64,000 nt of DNA, taken from NCBI RefSeq assembly GCF_964340395.1, contig NC_135550.1, forward strand, positions 4,314,601 to 4,378,600. The letters run 5' to 3'. The DNA is from Glandiceps talaboti. Its lineage: Eukaryota > Hemichordata > Enteropneusta > Spengelidae. Shown piece by piece: positions 1 through 34,000 of this stretch (position 1 is its first letter; each line of letters begins with the position of its first letter). Made by a program: the position numbers and the translations under genes. Below the pieces are notes generated by a model. The model ran no database searches and was not told the DNA's origin. It saw nothing but the letters and a program-made list of their open reading frames with translations.

Positions 1-129
1 TCTATATCATGGCAACGTGTGTCTACATCACTGGTTCTGCTTTGTGCGAAGTATGTGTCAAAACATTCCAAATTGCCAGTACTTTTTTTCTGATTTTTCT
101 TTGATATTACTGGAGCTGGTATAATTATG

Positions 130-285
130 TTATTCTCCAATATTTTTCTTCATTCAGCCAGAAAATACTTGTGACCTATCCATTGGTTGTCACTACTCAT
201 CTAGTGACTTGCAGTGACAAAGGCACCTTAGGTCACTTGTATTTTCCTTGGCTGAACGAAGAAAAATACTGGGGAATAACATCTA
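130..285. repeat. Fold-back element, intronic (family copy 1)
   Basis: Segments 132-183 and about 232-284 are inverted copies of each other (GTTATTCTCCAATATTTTTC against GTTATTCCCCAGTATTTTTC). They enclose a short spacer containing GTCACT/AGTGAC repeats. The sequence from 1 to about 215 reappears inverted at 19715-19945, so this is a dispersed, MITE-like family. Confidence 0.7.
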
Positions 286-334
286 ACTGTACAACACTTA
301 TTTAGATGTGTAGATTTGAAGCTGTTCTACTTAC

Positions 335-23519
<23,185 letters not shown>

Positions 23520-23544
23520 ATTGAAACGCTCTCTAAAAGTGTCT

Positions 23545-23610
23545 CTATTGAAAGTGAAGACAGGATAGAGAATATTCACGCCATTTTCCGAAATGTTTAT
23601 CAATATTCAT
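23545..23610 (-). other. Possible upstream ORF in RALGAPB 5' leader
   Basis: ATG at 23610 opens a 21-codon frame ending in TAG before the RALGAPB start, in a different frame from it. A second nearby ATG (ATGGCGTGA) gives a two-codon ORF. They matter only if transcription starts upstream of 23610, which is not known. Confidence 0.35.
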
Positions 23611-23720
23611 TACGCATCCACCTTTCATTGAAATATCGAGTCTGAATATGGCGGATCTAAACTGTGCGCACACTGGTTGCGCATAGAGGATTCCCGTCTG
23701 ACGACAACACTGAAAACGAG
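23606..23720 (-). promoter_or_regulatory. RALGAPB: Putative TATA-less promoter of RALGAPB
   Basis: Within 200 bp of the RALGAPB start codon are a YY1-like motif (ATGGCGG on the plus strand, 23648-23654) and paired TGCGCA motifs in an NRF1-like arrangement (23665-23683). Local CpG density is above the surrounding sequence and no TATA box is seen. This combination is typical of housekeeping-gene promoters. The transcription start is not determined. Confidence 0.5.
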
Positions 23721-24082
23721 GCTTGCGGGATTCCCTAGATGTTCAATGTTTTTCTGTACCAACAAGCCTCATGTGTCAGCGACCGAATCGTGTTTACAGA
23801 TCTATCATACCCTTTGTATGTGACGATAATAATGGTAACAACAACTAATTGTATTGAGATTCGTTTACGTTGTCACTACAAACAATTGCCTATTCGATCA
23901 AAACTGAAACTCGCGCATCCTGTGAAATGTCATAGTATTGTGCACTTAAACAAACATACCAAACTGACTAAACCCCTGGTGTTCAGGGTTAAAAATTTAA
24001 TATTGTTCATCATAAACAAATGTTCTAGCGTCCTTTCATATATAAATACTTTCTTTTTCTTTTCTTCTTTCCGCTAACACCT

Positions 24083-24088
24083 TTTATT
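24083..24088 (-). terminator. Poly(A) signal AATAAA for the preceding exon
   Basis: Canonical hexamer on the minus strand, 27 bases after the TAA codon. Confidence 0.45.
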
Positions 24089-24114
24089 ACCTTTACTTCG
24101 TTTCTAAGAAACTC

Positions 24115-24359
24115 TTAACAACGGTGGTGATTCAGCTGACAGTTCAGAAAATCTTCCCTTGGTGTATTAAATTGTCGCTCATTGCTATCGGACTTTTCCA
24201 TAGCGTCGCTATCCTCTCCATCCGTGTCGGTTCTTTCATCATTACTCGTGTTATCCTGTCTATTTTCTTTACGCATCTCTTTAGGTTTCTCCCGCTTTCT
24301 ATCGCCACTTCTTTGAAGAAATGTAAGAATAAAACTTTGCGATTTATCTTCAGTGGCAG
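24115..24359 (-). CDS. Probable last coding exon of an unrecognised gene
   Basis: After acceptor TTTAAACAG, which removes an in-frame TAA, the frame is open for 80 residues to TAA at 24117-24115. It is strongly charged and serine/asparagine-rich: DKSQSFILTFLQRSGDRKRE, then EDSDAMEKSDSNERQFNTPR, ending CQLNHHRC. AATAAA follows on the minus strand at 24088-24083. The composition looks like the acidic, disordered tail of a real protein, and the gene would lie head-to-tail about 0.5 kb upstream of RALGAPB. No upstream exon was identified and the product is not recognised. It could also be the end of a transposon-borne gene. Confidence 0.45.
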
Positions 24360-24583
24360 CTGTTTAAACAACCAGTAGATGAAGAACAAAAATACAGGTT
24401 ATATGATGCTTAAAAACACAGAGTAACATTTTCTTCAAAAAATACTTTCAAATATAAATTACAACAATAAAACGAATGAGTATGCTTCAGTAAGTAGGAT
24501 ACAATATGTAACACTTCGTAGGCAGCAAAAATTGCATCCAAACCCTTCTAAACTCAGCCAGTGCCCCTTTAAAATTAGACCAG

Positions 24584-24585
<2 letters not shown>

Positions 24586-24648
<63 letters not shown>
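24586..24648. repeat. (TA)n microsatellite
   Basis: About 31 TA units. Confidence 0.95.
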
Positions 24649-24650
<2 letters not shown>

Positions 24651-24937
24651 TGATTATCTTTCCTATAAGCTTACAGATATAACAAATGTTTCGAAGACTC
24701 AAATTTTGCACGTTGTAAGAAATTATGAAATAAGCAAAATCTCAAAGCCGGATAATATAAATTCTTTTTTTTTGAGAATTGGAACCTATGAACCATACAT
24801 GATTTGTAATACTGCCAGGAATAACTCGTAACAGAAGTGGACGGAGCTTGAGATCGCTTACATTTTGACAAGTTTCAGGACTTGAAGACTTGTCTCAATT
24901 TTGTTGTTGTTGTTATTATCATTATCATCCCTAACTT

Positions 24938-24940
24938 TAC

Positions 24941-25017
<77 letters not shown>

Positions 25018-25111
25018 CCACCACCACCACCACCACCACCACCACCACCACCACCACCACCACCACCCCACCACCACCACCACCACCATCATCATCATCA
25101 CACCATCGTCA

Positions 25112-25188
<77 letters not shown>

Positions 25189-25189
25189 A
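24938..25189. repeat. Compound trinucleotide tract (ATC)n-(ACC)n-(GTCATC)n
   Basis: About 250 bp moving from ATC units to ACC units, back to ATC, then to a GTCATC hexamer. It stays open in several frames on both strands, giving homopolymer-like peptides. Not a gene. Confidence 0.95.
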
Positions 25190-25379
25190 ATTTGAAGGGC
25201 CACATAATTTCTTATTTCACCTGGCAGATTTTCAAGTGTTAATTGACACACTCAGAACAAATCATACTGAAAAAAAATCATCAAAAGTTACAGATACTCT
25301 CCTTTAATCTGTCTACATAATTTCCATCCATATATCACTGAATTTGCCTTTTGAGATGGGGATGGTCAGATTTTAGAAC

Positions 25380-25470
25380 TTGGGATTGGGGGAGGGTCAC
25401 ATTCTAGGAAAAGGAGTAGGGGGAGGGTCACATTTTACAGTTCAGACCCTAAATCCCCTAGCCCCCTTGT
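25380..25470. repeat. G-rich short direct repeat
   Basis: GGGGGAGGGTCACATT occurs twice (about 25388 and 25420) in an otherwise unremarkable stretch. Confidence 0.6.
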
Positions 25471-25696
25471 AATTACTGAAGGCTCAGACAAGTCCTCAAT
25501 GACCACTTCGATATTGCTTTTACAGCTCCCTACAGGAGCGCCCTCAACGTACCGTTGTAACTCTAAAAATTGCATGTTCTGATTACACTCAGGCTTCATA
25601 CACAAACCTTACACCGGCAAGCTATTTTCATTACTTGGTCACGCTGCCACCAGACTTTAATACCACACATAGACCCGCAGAAAGAAAGGGGAGGGT

Positions 25697-25900
25697 TTAA
25701 ATTCTTAAACTTATAGAAACCGTTAATACATTCTCTATAATGTAGCCGTCCTTGACGACGTCTGATTTCCACTTACCATGTTTCCCAAGGTGACGATCAC
25801 TAATACCTGCGTTTGCTGCTGTAGAAGTACTTCTTATTCTGAAGGAATGTGTACCAAATTTCGACGGATTTGGGATCACTAGCCTGACTTTTCCTCGTAC
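25697..25900 (-). mobile_element. Tyrosine recombinase C-terminal fragment (DIRS/Ngaro/Crypton-like)
   Basis: The minus strand reads IPNPSKFGTHSFRIRSTSTA, then NAGISDRHLGKHGKWKSDVV and KDGYIIENVLTVSISL before a stop. HSFR supplies the HxxR pair, HGKW the next conserved position, and DGY the catalytic tyrosine of the tyrosine-recombinase fold. The spacing and the AANAG...HGKW...KDGY order are those of animal transposon recombinases. Only the last ~60 residues remain, and upstream sequence runs into a TCTG-rich repeat. Element class cannot be settled from this piece. Confidence 0.65.
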
Positions 25901-27174
25901 AATTTCTCTTACTGTCTGTCTGTCTGACTCTGTCTCTCTGTCTCTGTCTCTCTCTACTATTAAAGGATGAACACTCTCTTCAAAACATGGAATACATTTC
26001 AGATAGTTTCAGGTAGTTTGTAGTATTGATGGACAAAAACGAAACGAGGCAACTGTCATTTAAAATGTTAGGGTATCTATACCTACTTAGGCTCTGAGTT
26101 CTGATCTCCCCGATTTTTGTCTTTGGTAATTTGTGATAATTACAGTCGTATTAAAGAATTTTGTAACATATGATATATCATTTGGAAAGGCCATATAGTG
26201 AGATGTATATAACATATTAAAAGGTTCAAATTGATTAATACAATTATAACCAAACAGTTGTATAACAATGTATTGAGAGTACAATTGGGATATTGACGAC
26301 AATTTTCAAGTACCTTATAGCTTCGATAATATGTATAGTTTGAAAATTTATGCCACAAAATGGCCTCCTACAAGTGTCAATTTTCAAAAAGGTGCTCACC
26401 ATGGATGAGCCCCTCCCATAGACTCCCCACTAGCTATCACAGGGGATGCTGATTTACCATATGTTACAAGACTCTTAAAAATGACAGAGATAATCACAAA
26501 TTACAAAAGACAAAAGCTGGGGTAAACAGAATTGAAAGCCATAGCAGGTACAACGTTTAACACTGATGAAGTAAGGCACTTTCTTTATTAATCTAGAATT
26601 CTAAACTGGTAGTGTATTACGTATTAAAAACTTCATTACTAATACTAGTCTAGTCAAGCCATTTGATCGAATACATATATCTGTGCTCGCCCCAACCGTG
26701 TTCATATAGACACTATGACGTCGCCGCGTCCCCATATGATTTTAGTTTAAACAGACTGGAGGTGGAGTCCTGGTTGGGCATTTGCATATCAGAGCAGTAG
26801 CGATGATGACAGCCTGTCAGTTTGTGATGGATTACTACTGAAATGCACCCTTTGCGCTTCGTTCACTACAGGGTCACACCACAATTTAACACCTTTTGTA
26901 ACCGTCTTGACTAGACTGGTATTAGAATTCTAGACTATTTCTTTATGTGCTACACTTGTTTATAGCATTAATATCAAGTGTAAAACTATACTGTTTCAGT
27001 TGGTTTATTTACAAGCCTGTCATGTGGCCTTTCTAATGTAGTCAATTACCAAATGAATAAGTACATTTTATGGTTGATATGGATGCTATAAAATGATTGT
27101 GGTACATACAGGCTTTACTTGTATATTATGGGTTGTGCATATGCCTTAACATTTTTCATTCACAGTGCCCTTTT

Positions 27175-27372
27175 TTCGTTTCGTTTCGTTTCGTTTCGTT
27201 TCGTTTCGTTCGTTTTGTTTTGTTTTCTTTCGTTTCGTTTAGTTTTGTTTTGTTTCGTTTCGCCGAATACCATAAGCCATCGAAGAGCAAAATAAGTTGT
27301 TGTAATTTGAAAATGAAACGTGGTGGTGGTGGTGGTGGTGGTGGTGGTGGTGGTGGTGGTGGTGGTGGTGGT
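27175..27372. repeat. (TTTCG)n tract and (GGT)n tract
   Basis: TTTCG/TTTTG pentamers at 27175-27262 and about 17 GGT units at 27321-27372, with a direct repeat GAGCAAAATAAGTTGTTG on either side of the GGT tract. Confidence 0.9.
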
Positions 27373-27685
27373 CGATTAAATAAGTTATCGAGGAGCAAAA
27401 TAAGTTGTTGAAAATGTAGTGGTCGAGTCAAATAAGTCATCCATAATTATGCCATGCATACCGCGCCATACAAATTCATTTGAGATTGTACAGAAAACTA
27501 TCCCAAATTTCAAATATAGACTGGTAATGGATACTTGTTGTAGTTAATTAATATTGATTAAATAACATAAACCGATTTCAATTGCTTGGCTAAATGCACA
27601 TCTGTCGTCGGAATCAAGCAGCAATTGTGGTTATAATAAAACACATATTTTCACAATACTAACATAGCTTTTTAGTTGCTTGTTG

Positions 27686-27840
27686 TTCTGACGTCAGAAT
27701 TGATTATGAATTGTAAACACGTAAACTCACCCGGAGTGTCGTCACTTGTAGAGCGTGAGGTGACGTAGCAGAACAAATAAATAAAGGAGTCCTTGATCAC
27801 TGCCTCCAGTCAGCAGCATTACCAGTCTAGTGATCTGTAA
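27686..27840 (+). promoter_or_regulatory. Candidate CRE-containing promoter, plus strand
   Basis: A perfect 14-bp palindrome TTCTGACGTCAGAA (27686-27699) carries a consensus CRE. A half-CRE CGTCA at 27739-27743 and TGACGTA at 27761-27767 follow, then AT-rich AAATAAATAAAGG (27776-27788) in TATA position. Good splice donors follow at 27837 (CTGTAAGT) and 28109 (AAGGTAAGAT). This fits a promoter plus 5' exon for a plus-strand gene; the receptor gene from 56.8 kb is one candidate. No transcript evidence. Confidence 0.35.
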
Positions 27841-28488
27841 GTGACACGAATTAATCAGCTATAAATCGGCGTGTACTGCCAACCCAAGGACACTCTTTCA
27901 AGAAGGTACAATATGTGATCAGCTGGTATACAGTCTAATCACAACTCGGAATCCACAGCATGCAGTCTTGTAGCGCATTTCCGCACCTGGACATTTAATA
28001 ACACCAGATCTGCATGAGCCATATTGTTACACATTGAATAACCAGCGAATCGGGGATGTATTCTTTTGTAAACACGCACTGCTATCGCAAATCTTCCTCC
28101 ACTAGAAGGTAAGATACCGAGCTGTATTTTAATATTCTACTTTACTTTCGCACGTTCTAAAACCTTACATTTATTTTCTAAATTTTAATATCGTCACATT
28201 AGCGTTTACAGGAACCTAGCTTCATCACTAATCATACAAATAGTTAGTCGCACTTTACTTTGAAATCTGTGTGTTCGATTTCGTATTCTTACTTTATATT
28301 ATATTACATTGACCCATCTTTAATTTTTCACCTGTACATGTTCACATCGACATTGACATGATTTTTGTTCCCGACTTTCTTTCATAAATATTTACATTGT
28401 TTGGAAATACAACTAGAGAGAGACATTAATAGTGCTCAGTAGGGACAAATTAGTGACAGCGACAGCTAGCTTAGGCGAGTCATCAATA

Positions 28489-28570
28489 ATGGCGCCGCGC
28501 TATAAAAACCGTGAAGGTCCGGATAGATCTGCTAGGCACTTTAGTTTATGTACGAGAGAACGTTCTACAT
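28489..28570 (+). promoter_or_regulatory. Candidate TATA promoter / short first exon, plus strand
   Basis: TATAAAA at 28501-28507 follows the GC-rich GGCGCCGCGC, and a donor-like CAT|GTAAGA lies at 28570/28571. An ATG at 28489 also opens a 31-codon ORF across the site; I prefer the promoter reading but cannot exclude the ORF. Confidence 0.3.
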
Positions 28571-28599
28571 GTAAGACTGACTAATTTTTTCTAGAGTTT

Positions 28600-31500
28600 G
28601 ATGATTGAGTTTGTGATGTAAACGTTGGAAAGACGAATTATCAAACACAAATGAAATCTGTTTTACCACTTGACCTTTGACCTAACACAAGTTGTACATG
28701 TACATTCGACGACGCCCTAAAAATATTTACCGTTGTTGCTACCTGCTTGTTTTCCACTACCTTGAAATTGAATGTTTCTTGAATCTCAGCTATGTATAAG
28801 ATTCAATTCAATGTCTATATATTATCTGAACCACAAGTCACCGCTCTATTATCTTCATAGTAAATAGCTATTACTCAACCGAGCGTTTAATGCGGATCAA
28901 CAAATAATTCATTATTTTCAGTGTAGGACTAGTACTAGGCTCGTCTACATTGATTTGACACTCGCGTACAATTCAATTTGGATGGAAATGTGAAGAAGGG
29001 TTCCTTGCTTCTTGACGTGACGAGAAAGTGTTACCTATAGGTAACATGTTAATCTTCTAGTTTTCATGTTTATTGAATAGACGTCGACAGCCCTTAAACC
29101 ATGGCTTTTAAAGACTATATTTTAGTTTCTTATTCGAGTAACTTATTAGTCTACTTTCTGAAGCATGCTTTATTGAGTGAACTACTGTGTGAACCCTATA
29201 CTTTCAAAAGAATAACCCATAATATCTTTTAAATATATTGTTAAAGTAGAACATTTACACCATCGGGTAATTACTATATGAATTCTGAATGACAGGAGAG
29301 CTCTACCTTGAGGTAATACAAGGCATTTCATCTAGGGACGGTCTCAAAATGTTTCACACGCGTACATATAGCGAAATTCATGCCTTAAGATGGGGATGGG
29401 TATGCGTGAGGTTGGCTAAATTTTCGCAGGATATTGAGGATACTTTATTGAGGATACTTTAAGGATATTGAGCTTATCAGATTATTGTGAAAGAAACTTT
29501 AGTACAAAAGCTGTAAAATCCCTTTAACTTATAAAGTTTTGTACAGTAAATATGATAATCAGGGTGGCAATGAGTTATTGTATGTATTAATGACGTATGG
29601 ACAGGAAGCAACAGTTTGATATTTATTTGCTTTTCAGCATGTAATATTACACTATGGACATTCGTGATGCGCGCGTGTGTGTGTGTGTGTGTGTGGGGGG
29701 GGGGGTAAAACAACACTTTCCAATTTTGCTTTTTCACCTTATGAAACATTGTGACACAGTCCCTTACTATGCTCAAGTCAGTACGATAATGCAGTGAACT
29801 TTAATTAAGAAAGTCAAATAGCCATGAAAACCCGTCAATTCGTACGTGATTTGAAAGTCCCTATATTGAATTTTAAACCAAAGCACAAATTGATAATTTT
29901 TTGAGGATTGATATTCAATTTCTCAACATTTATGTTTAAAGAGCTGCAAGAGAATTGTATCTAGATCTCGGGAATTTTTTAAACGACGATATGTCGCTGC
30001 TATTCATCTTTTGCCACAAAGATGGCGTATTTAATTATATAAAATCTTTGGGCAATTCGCTAAATTTTGGATAAGAGAAATAGGGAGACATATAACCTAA
30101 ATTAAGTTTACCTGAAAGACAGATGTTCTTTTTACAAAATGTGACCTCACGTTCTATCAATATTCCCTTGTTACAATCGGAGTTAATGCAATGCGGCATT
30201 CTATTATTTATATCCCAAGGACAAATAGAACTAGAATAGTATTTCAGGGAGAGAGAAACAAGCACGAATTATATACTAGGGTTTTGCGTATGTAATTGTG
30301 AAATAATTTTGCTGTTTCTGACAAACATTGACGATAGATGAGATTCAAGTCTCTGCATGATTGTCATAGTCAAATGGCGTCATTTTGATACAATGTACTT
30401 TAAAAAGGGTGGACATTAAGATTCAGTTATGTAAACACTAGCTATAATAATATCCTAAATATTGAGTATACTAATGACCCACAAGCAATCCCAGTATAAT
30501 AATAATCTTGGCATTTCGAATTCATATTCTTTGACAAAGCTGGGGCTTAGGAAATACATATGCATGCCATATTCGTATATTTATATATTATAAATAACAA
30601 CTATATTATATCATATATATGTGTGTATATTGTAATATATATCCATCTGAGTTTCACGCTCCACGGCGATCTTCAGAAGACTGGTGATCGCTATGAAGCT
30701 TGAAACTCGGAGTTACAGCTCTCCCATCAATATCACCATATAATACACTTAGCACTGTTTACTCCAGCACACGCATTTCTTCCATACTCAGTTGTTGTAT
30801 ACAATAACCAAACCACACGCAAATATCATTTAACATAATTACACCTTGAGGGTTTTAGGCATAAAATAATTTGATATAATTTTAATACTCAATATCGGTT
30901 TGTGAAATGCCATGTCATTTTCATTTATCCGCGACATTTGTAATAGACAACCCGGAAGAGGTCTTTTTCAATTAAATGATAACCTTTGGAATCTTACAAA
31001 GTAGATTGCCATCTTTTATGCTAGACAAATTACTGTACGTGTTAATGGAAAAGGGATCAGCTGCAAATATAGTCCTGTATATACTCTTATTAAAACGGAT
31101 TGTATTCGTGTGATGTACTGCAACATTACTTCCATAGTAATGACTGCTTGAGGAATTAAATTCAAACTTTCGAATACTTGAAGGTTACGAGTGTCTTTGA
31201 CATATCGCAATTCAGTGATGGCAGAGTGGCTGCTTGATCCTAATCATCCACATTGTTGCTGTTACCAACGGTATTGGTAACGTTTTTTGTTCAAATTACT
31301 GATTGTTATTATACCTGCTCGAGTGGTGACCAGGTTGCTCGATTGTAATTTTTTTTGCGGTATACTTAGAAGTCTTTTCCACATTGTTACCCGATGCTAA
31401 CTGAATTTGGAATGTTTACTTCTTTCCAATTGTTGTTATACGCTCCATACGCTCCATACAATAAGAAAACAATTTAATCAGTTACTCGATACCATATGTT

Positions 31501-33700
31501 TATACTTCGAACATGTTTTGTGATATGCAAACAATTACAAGGATGATTACTACTTTTGTGACTCAAAATGAGAAATGCGTGTTTGCGTGTTAGTATTAAT
31601 ATTTTTTGTACCAAAATGTAAATGGAACGATGTATACATCTACATTGATAACTTCTGACTGACTTAGTTCGGGATTGATGACCCTCGGCGTTAACACTAT
31701 ATAATGAACGTCCAAGGGAGACAAGAAAATGTAGATGTGCAGTTATTTATAAATAAACATGTATAGTAAATTTAGTATAAACTCCGTTGCAGTATTACTA
31801 CCGGTACAGTGTTAATTTAAGCTCATAGCAATCTATAAACAGTATAGTTATTTCAATATCAATTACACTCCCTAAGCTATCAATCTAATGCAACCATAAT
31901 AGCTTACATTACCTGCAGCATAAAGATACATTGGCTTGGCTGATATAAGGGGATGGTTAGCCAGTAGTGTTCTGACATGAAGCTGCCCTTTCCGAAAATA
32001 TCTACATAATTTGTAATTTTCCTAGATGGTCCCTCCTGCTTAAATTAACTGTCTATAAAAGCAGTTCGGAATGATAGCCATCTGGACAGCCTCCAAATGT
32101 ATAACATGCTGAGCAATGTTGTATCGTTCATATGCTAAACTGTCAGTACACACAGCACGTCCAAATAAAGTGTTTAATAATTCAGTAAATCGACAGATCT
32201 GATAATAGACTTTAGAAGAACACACATCGAAGTCACTTTATGCTGTAACAATATCCAACTGGTTGGCCCACATTTTGAATATGATCCACCCATCTAATCA
32301 GTGAGAAATGTTAGAAGACTATATCGACAACAGAATCATAGCTTCCCCTTCACTCTGACGCTCGACAGAAACGATATTTTCATTAATTAAGGGAAATAAG
32401 GGCGTTTTTTTGTTTATTTTTTAAAATAGAAATTACATTTAGTAATTTGTCGGAAATGAGATATTCAATGTGCTTTTTTGTAACAGTCATATCAAAAGAC
32501 TGGTATTGTACACATGACATTTATGTCAGAACTTGAAAAGTAGCTCAATTTACTAATTTGAATATAGGTAAGGGCTCAAAGCCAACGATTGGTGTTTGCA
32601 AAACAGTTCTGCAGAATCTCAGTTTTATGCTCTTCATACGTTTCGCAGCTCTTGTACTTAATCGGATTTACAACGTCGTTGCTGGAGAATTTAGTTCCCC
32701 CAGGTGCCTATATTCCTAGTTGCTTGTAAGGGGAAATATCTTTGTATATTAAACCTAGCCTGTTTGGCATTATTGCGGAATAAAACAATCCATGAACTTT
32801 GGTATTTAGTCGGTTCATCCCATTCCGTCTTCATAGAACTATAGTCATTGTATTGAAGAATTCATCAAGTTGAACGCGAAGTTAGAGAAAAGGGATAAGT
32901 GAAAACAAGTTCAAGGTAAAAAAAAAATAACAACGAAAACAAATGCAAAATAAATATTTGAATATTGGAATGAAGAGAATCAACTACGAATTCTACTTCC
33001 CCTAAAATTCCAAGTTTTAAGGTATTTGTCCGTCATTCTACCTAGCTGATCTGGAGGATGTGAGTATGAATACTGGATGTTAACGTCGCCCGTGTCTATC
33101 AGGACGAACAAAGTTGTCCTGCCAAACGATCACGAAGACGCCATATGGTAGACCTCAAAAACATACATTTAAGACATGTGATACAGTTGTTAAATAGATT
33201 AAAACTTGTACATTGTAAATTTACGTCTTATGACCATATAGTGTTAGGCACGAGCACGTGACTCTGAACCGCGAAAATATTCCTACGTGATCGATTAAAA
33301 AGATTGCAATAAAAACAGTAATATCACTGCAAATACACTTGTGCAAAGAACACATACGACGCCCAACACATGCCGCTCGTGAATACCAGAACGCAAACTG
33401 CTTGTTCACATGTATAAGCTGGCCATTTTGTACTGGTACGTCTGCTAGTTCAACGCGAACTAAATATCGCTAAATATATACCATGTTGAATGAAAACACC
33501 AAAAATAACCGCCTAAGTTAGAACATGTATACTATAGATTTCTTTTATGACTATTTCAAGATGAATCGAAGAATTCTAAATTCCGTCAAATTTCCACGAC
33601 TCCTCTATAAATATAGAAAGAGAGTGAAACTCTGTCCGCTATCTTACAATGAAATATACGAACACTGTCTAATTTACAACACTATAATTCCTCAATGCAC
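28600..33700. other. Gene-poor stretch
   Basis: No exon or gene recognised. It holds a GT/G run (29670-29705) and a 59-nt hairpin (30650-30709). ORFs here are short and without recognisable motifs. Confidence 0.5.
30650..30709. repeat. Hairpin with 23-bp arms
   Basis: GAGTTTCACGCTCCACGGCGATC pairs imperfectly with GATCGCTATGAAGCTTGAAACTC (18 of 23 positions) around a 14-nt loop. Confidence 0.7.
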
Positions 33701-33713
33701 AGCGAATCGGTCA

Positions 33714-34000
33714 ACCACGAGGGAATTTCAGCTGACGTCAACAAAGGCCAGCGCGTGCATCTCGACTGTGTTGTCAGTTATTACTTTTAGATTGAGTGCG
33801 TGACATCTGAGCAGTTATTATACCGAACATTTTTGATCAGTCAACGTGACTTGCTACAGTTTCTGGCGAGTAGAAATCCCAAATATTGTAATGTAAAAGT
33901 GTAACTGATGACTTAGTCAAAATGCACGCACTTGTCTGGAAGCAGTTAACCAATCACGAACAAAGCCTTGGTGACGTCAGCTGAAATTCCCTCGTAGTGC
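33714..34000. mobile_element. MITE with CRE-bearing terminal inverted repeats
   Basis: The first 26 bp, ACGAGGGAATTTCAGCTGACGTCA-like (from 33716), are repeated inverted at about 33973-33998. Pairing continues inward with gaps (GCGTGCAT..., TCAGTTA..CTTTTA) for about 75 bp. Total about 285 bp, no coding capacity. Both termini carry TGACGTCA. Confidence 0.75.

Noticed and set aside
23520-23603. N-terminal extension of RALGAPB upstream of MYSEW
   Set aside because: The in-frame extension starts at TTG, not ATG, and vertebrate RALGAPB begins at the MYSEW methionine.
28056-28108. Signal-peptide exon of the receptor gene
   Set aside because: The open segment from ATG 28056 ends in phase 2, while receptor exon 56773 needs a phase-1 partner, and its residues are not signal-like.
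30650-30709. Functional hammerhead ribozyme
   Set aside because: The CTGAAGA and GAAAC boxes are present, but stem I does not form beside the cleavage site and stem II has a U-U base, so only a hairpin is claimed.
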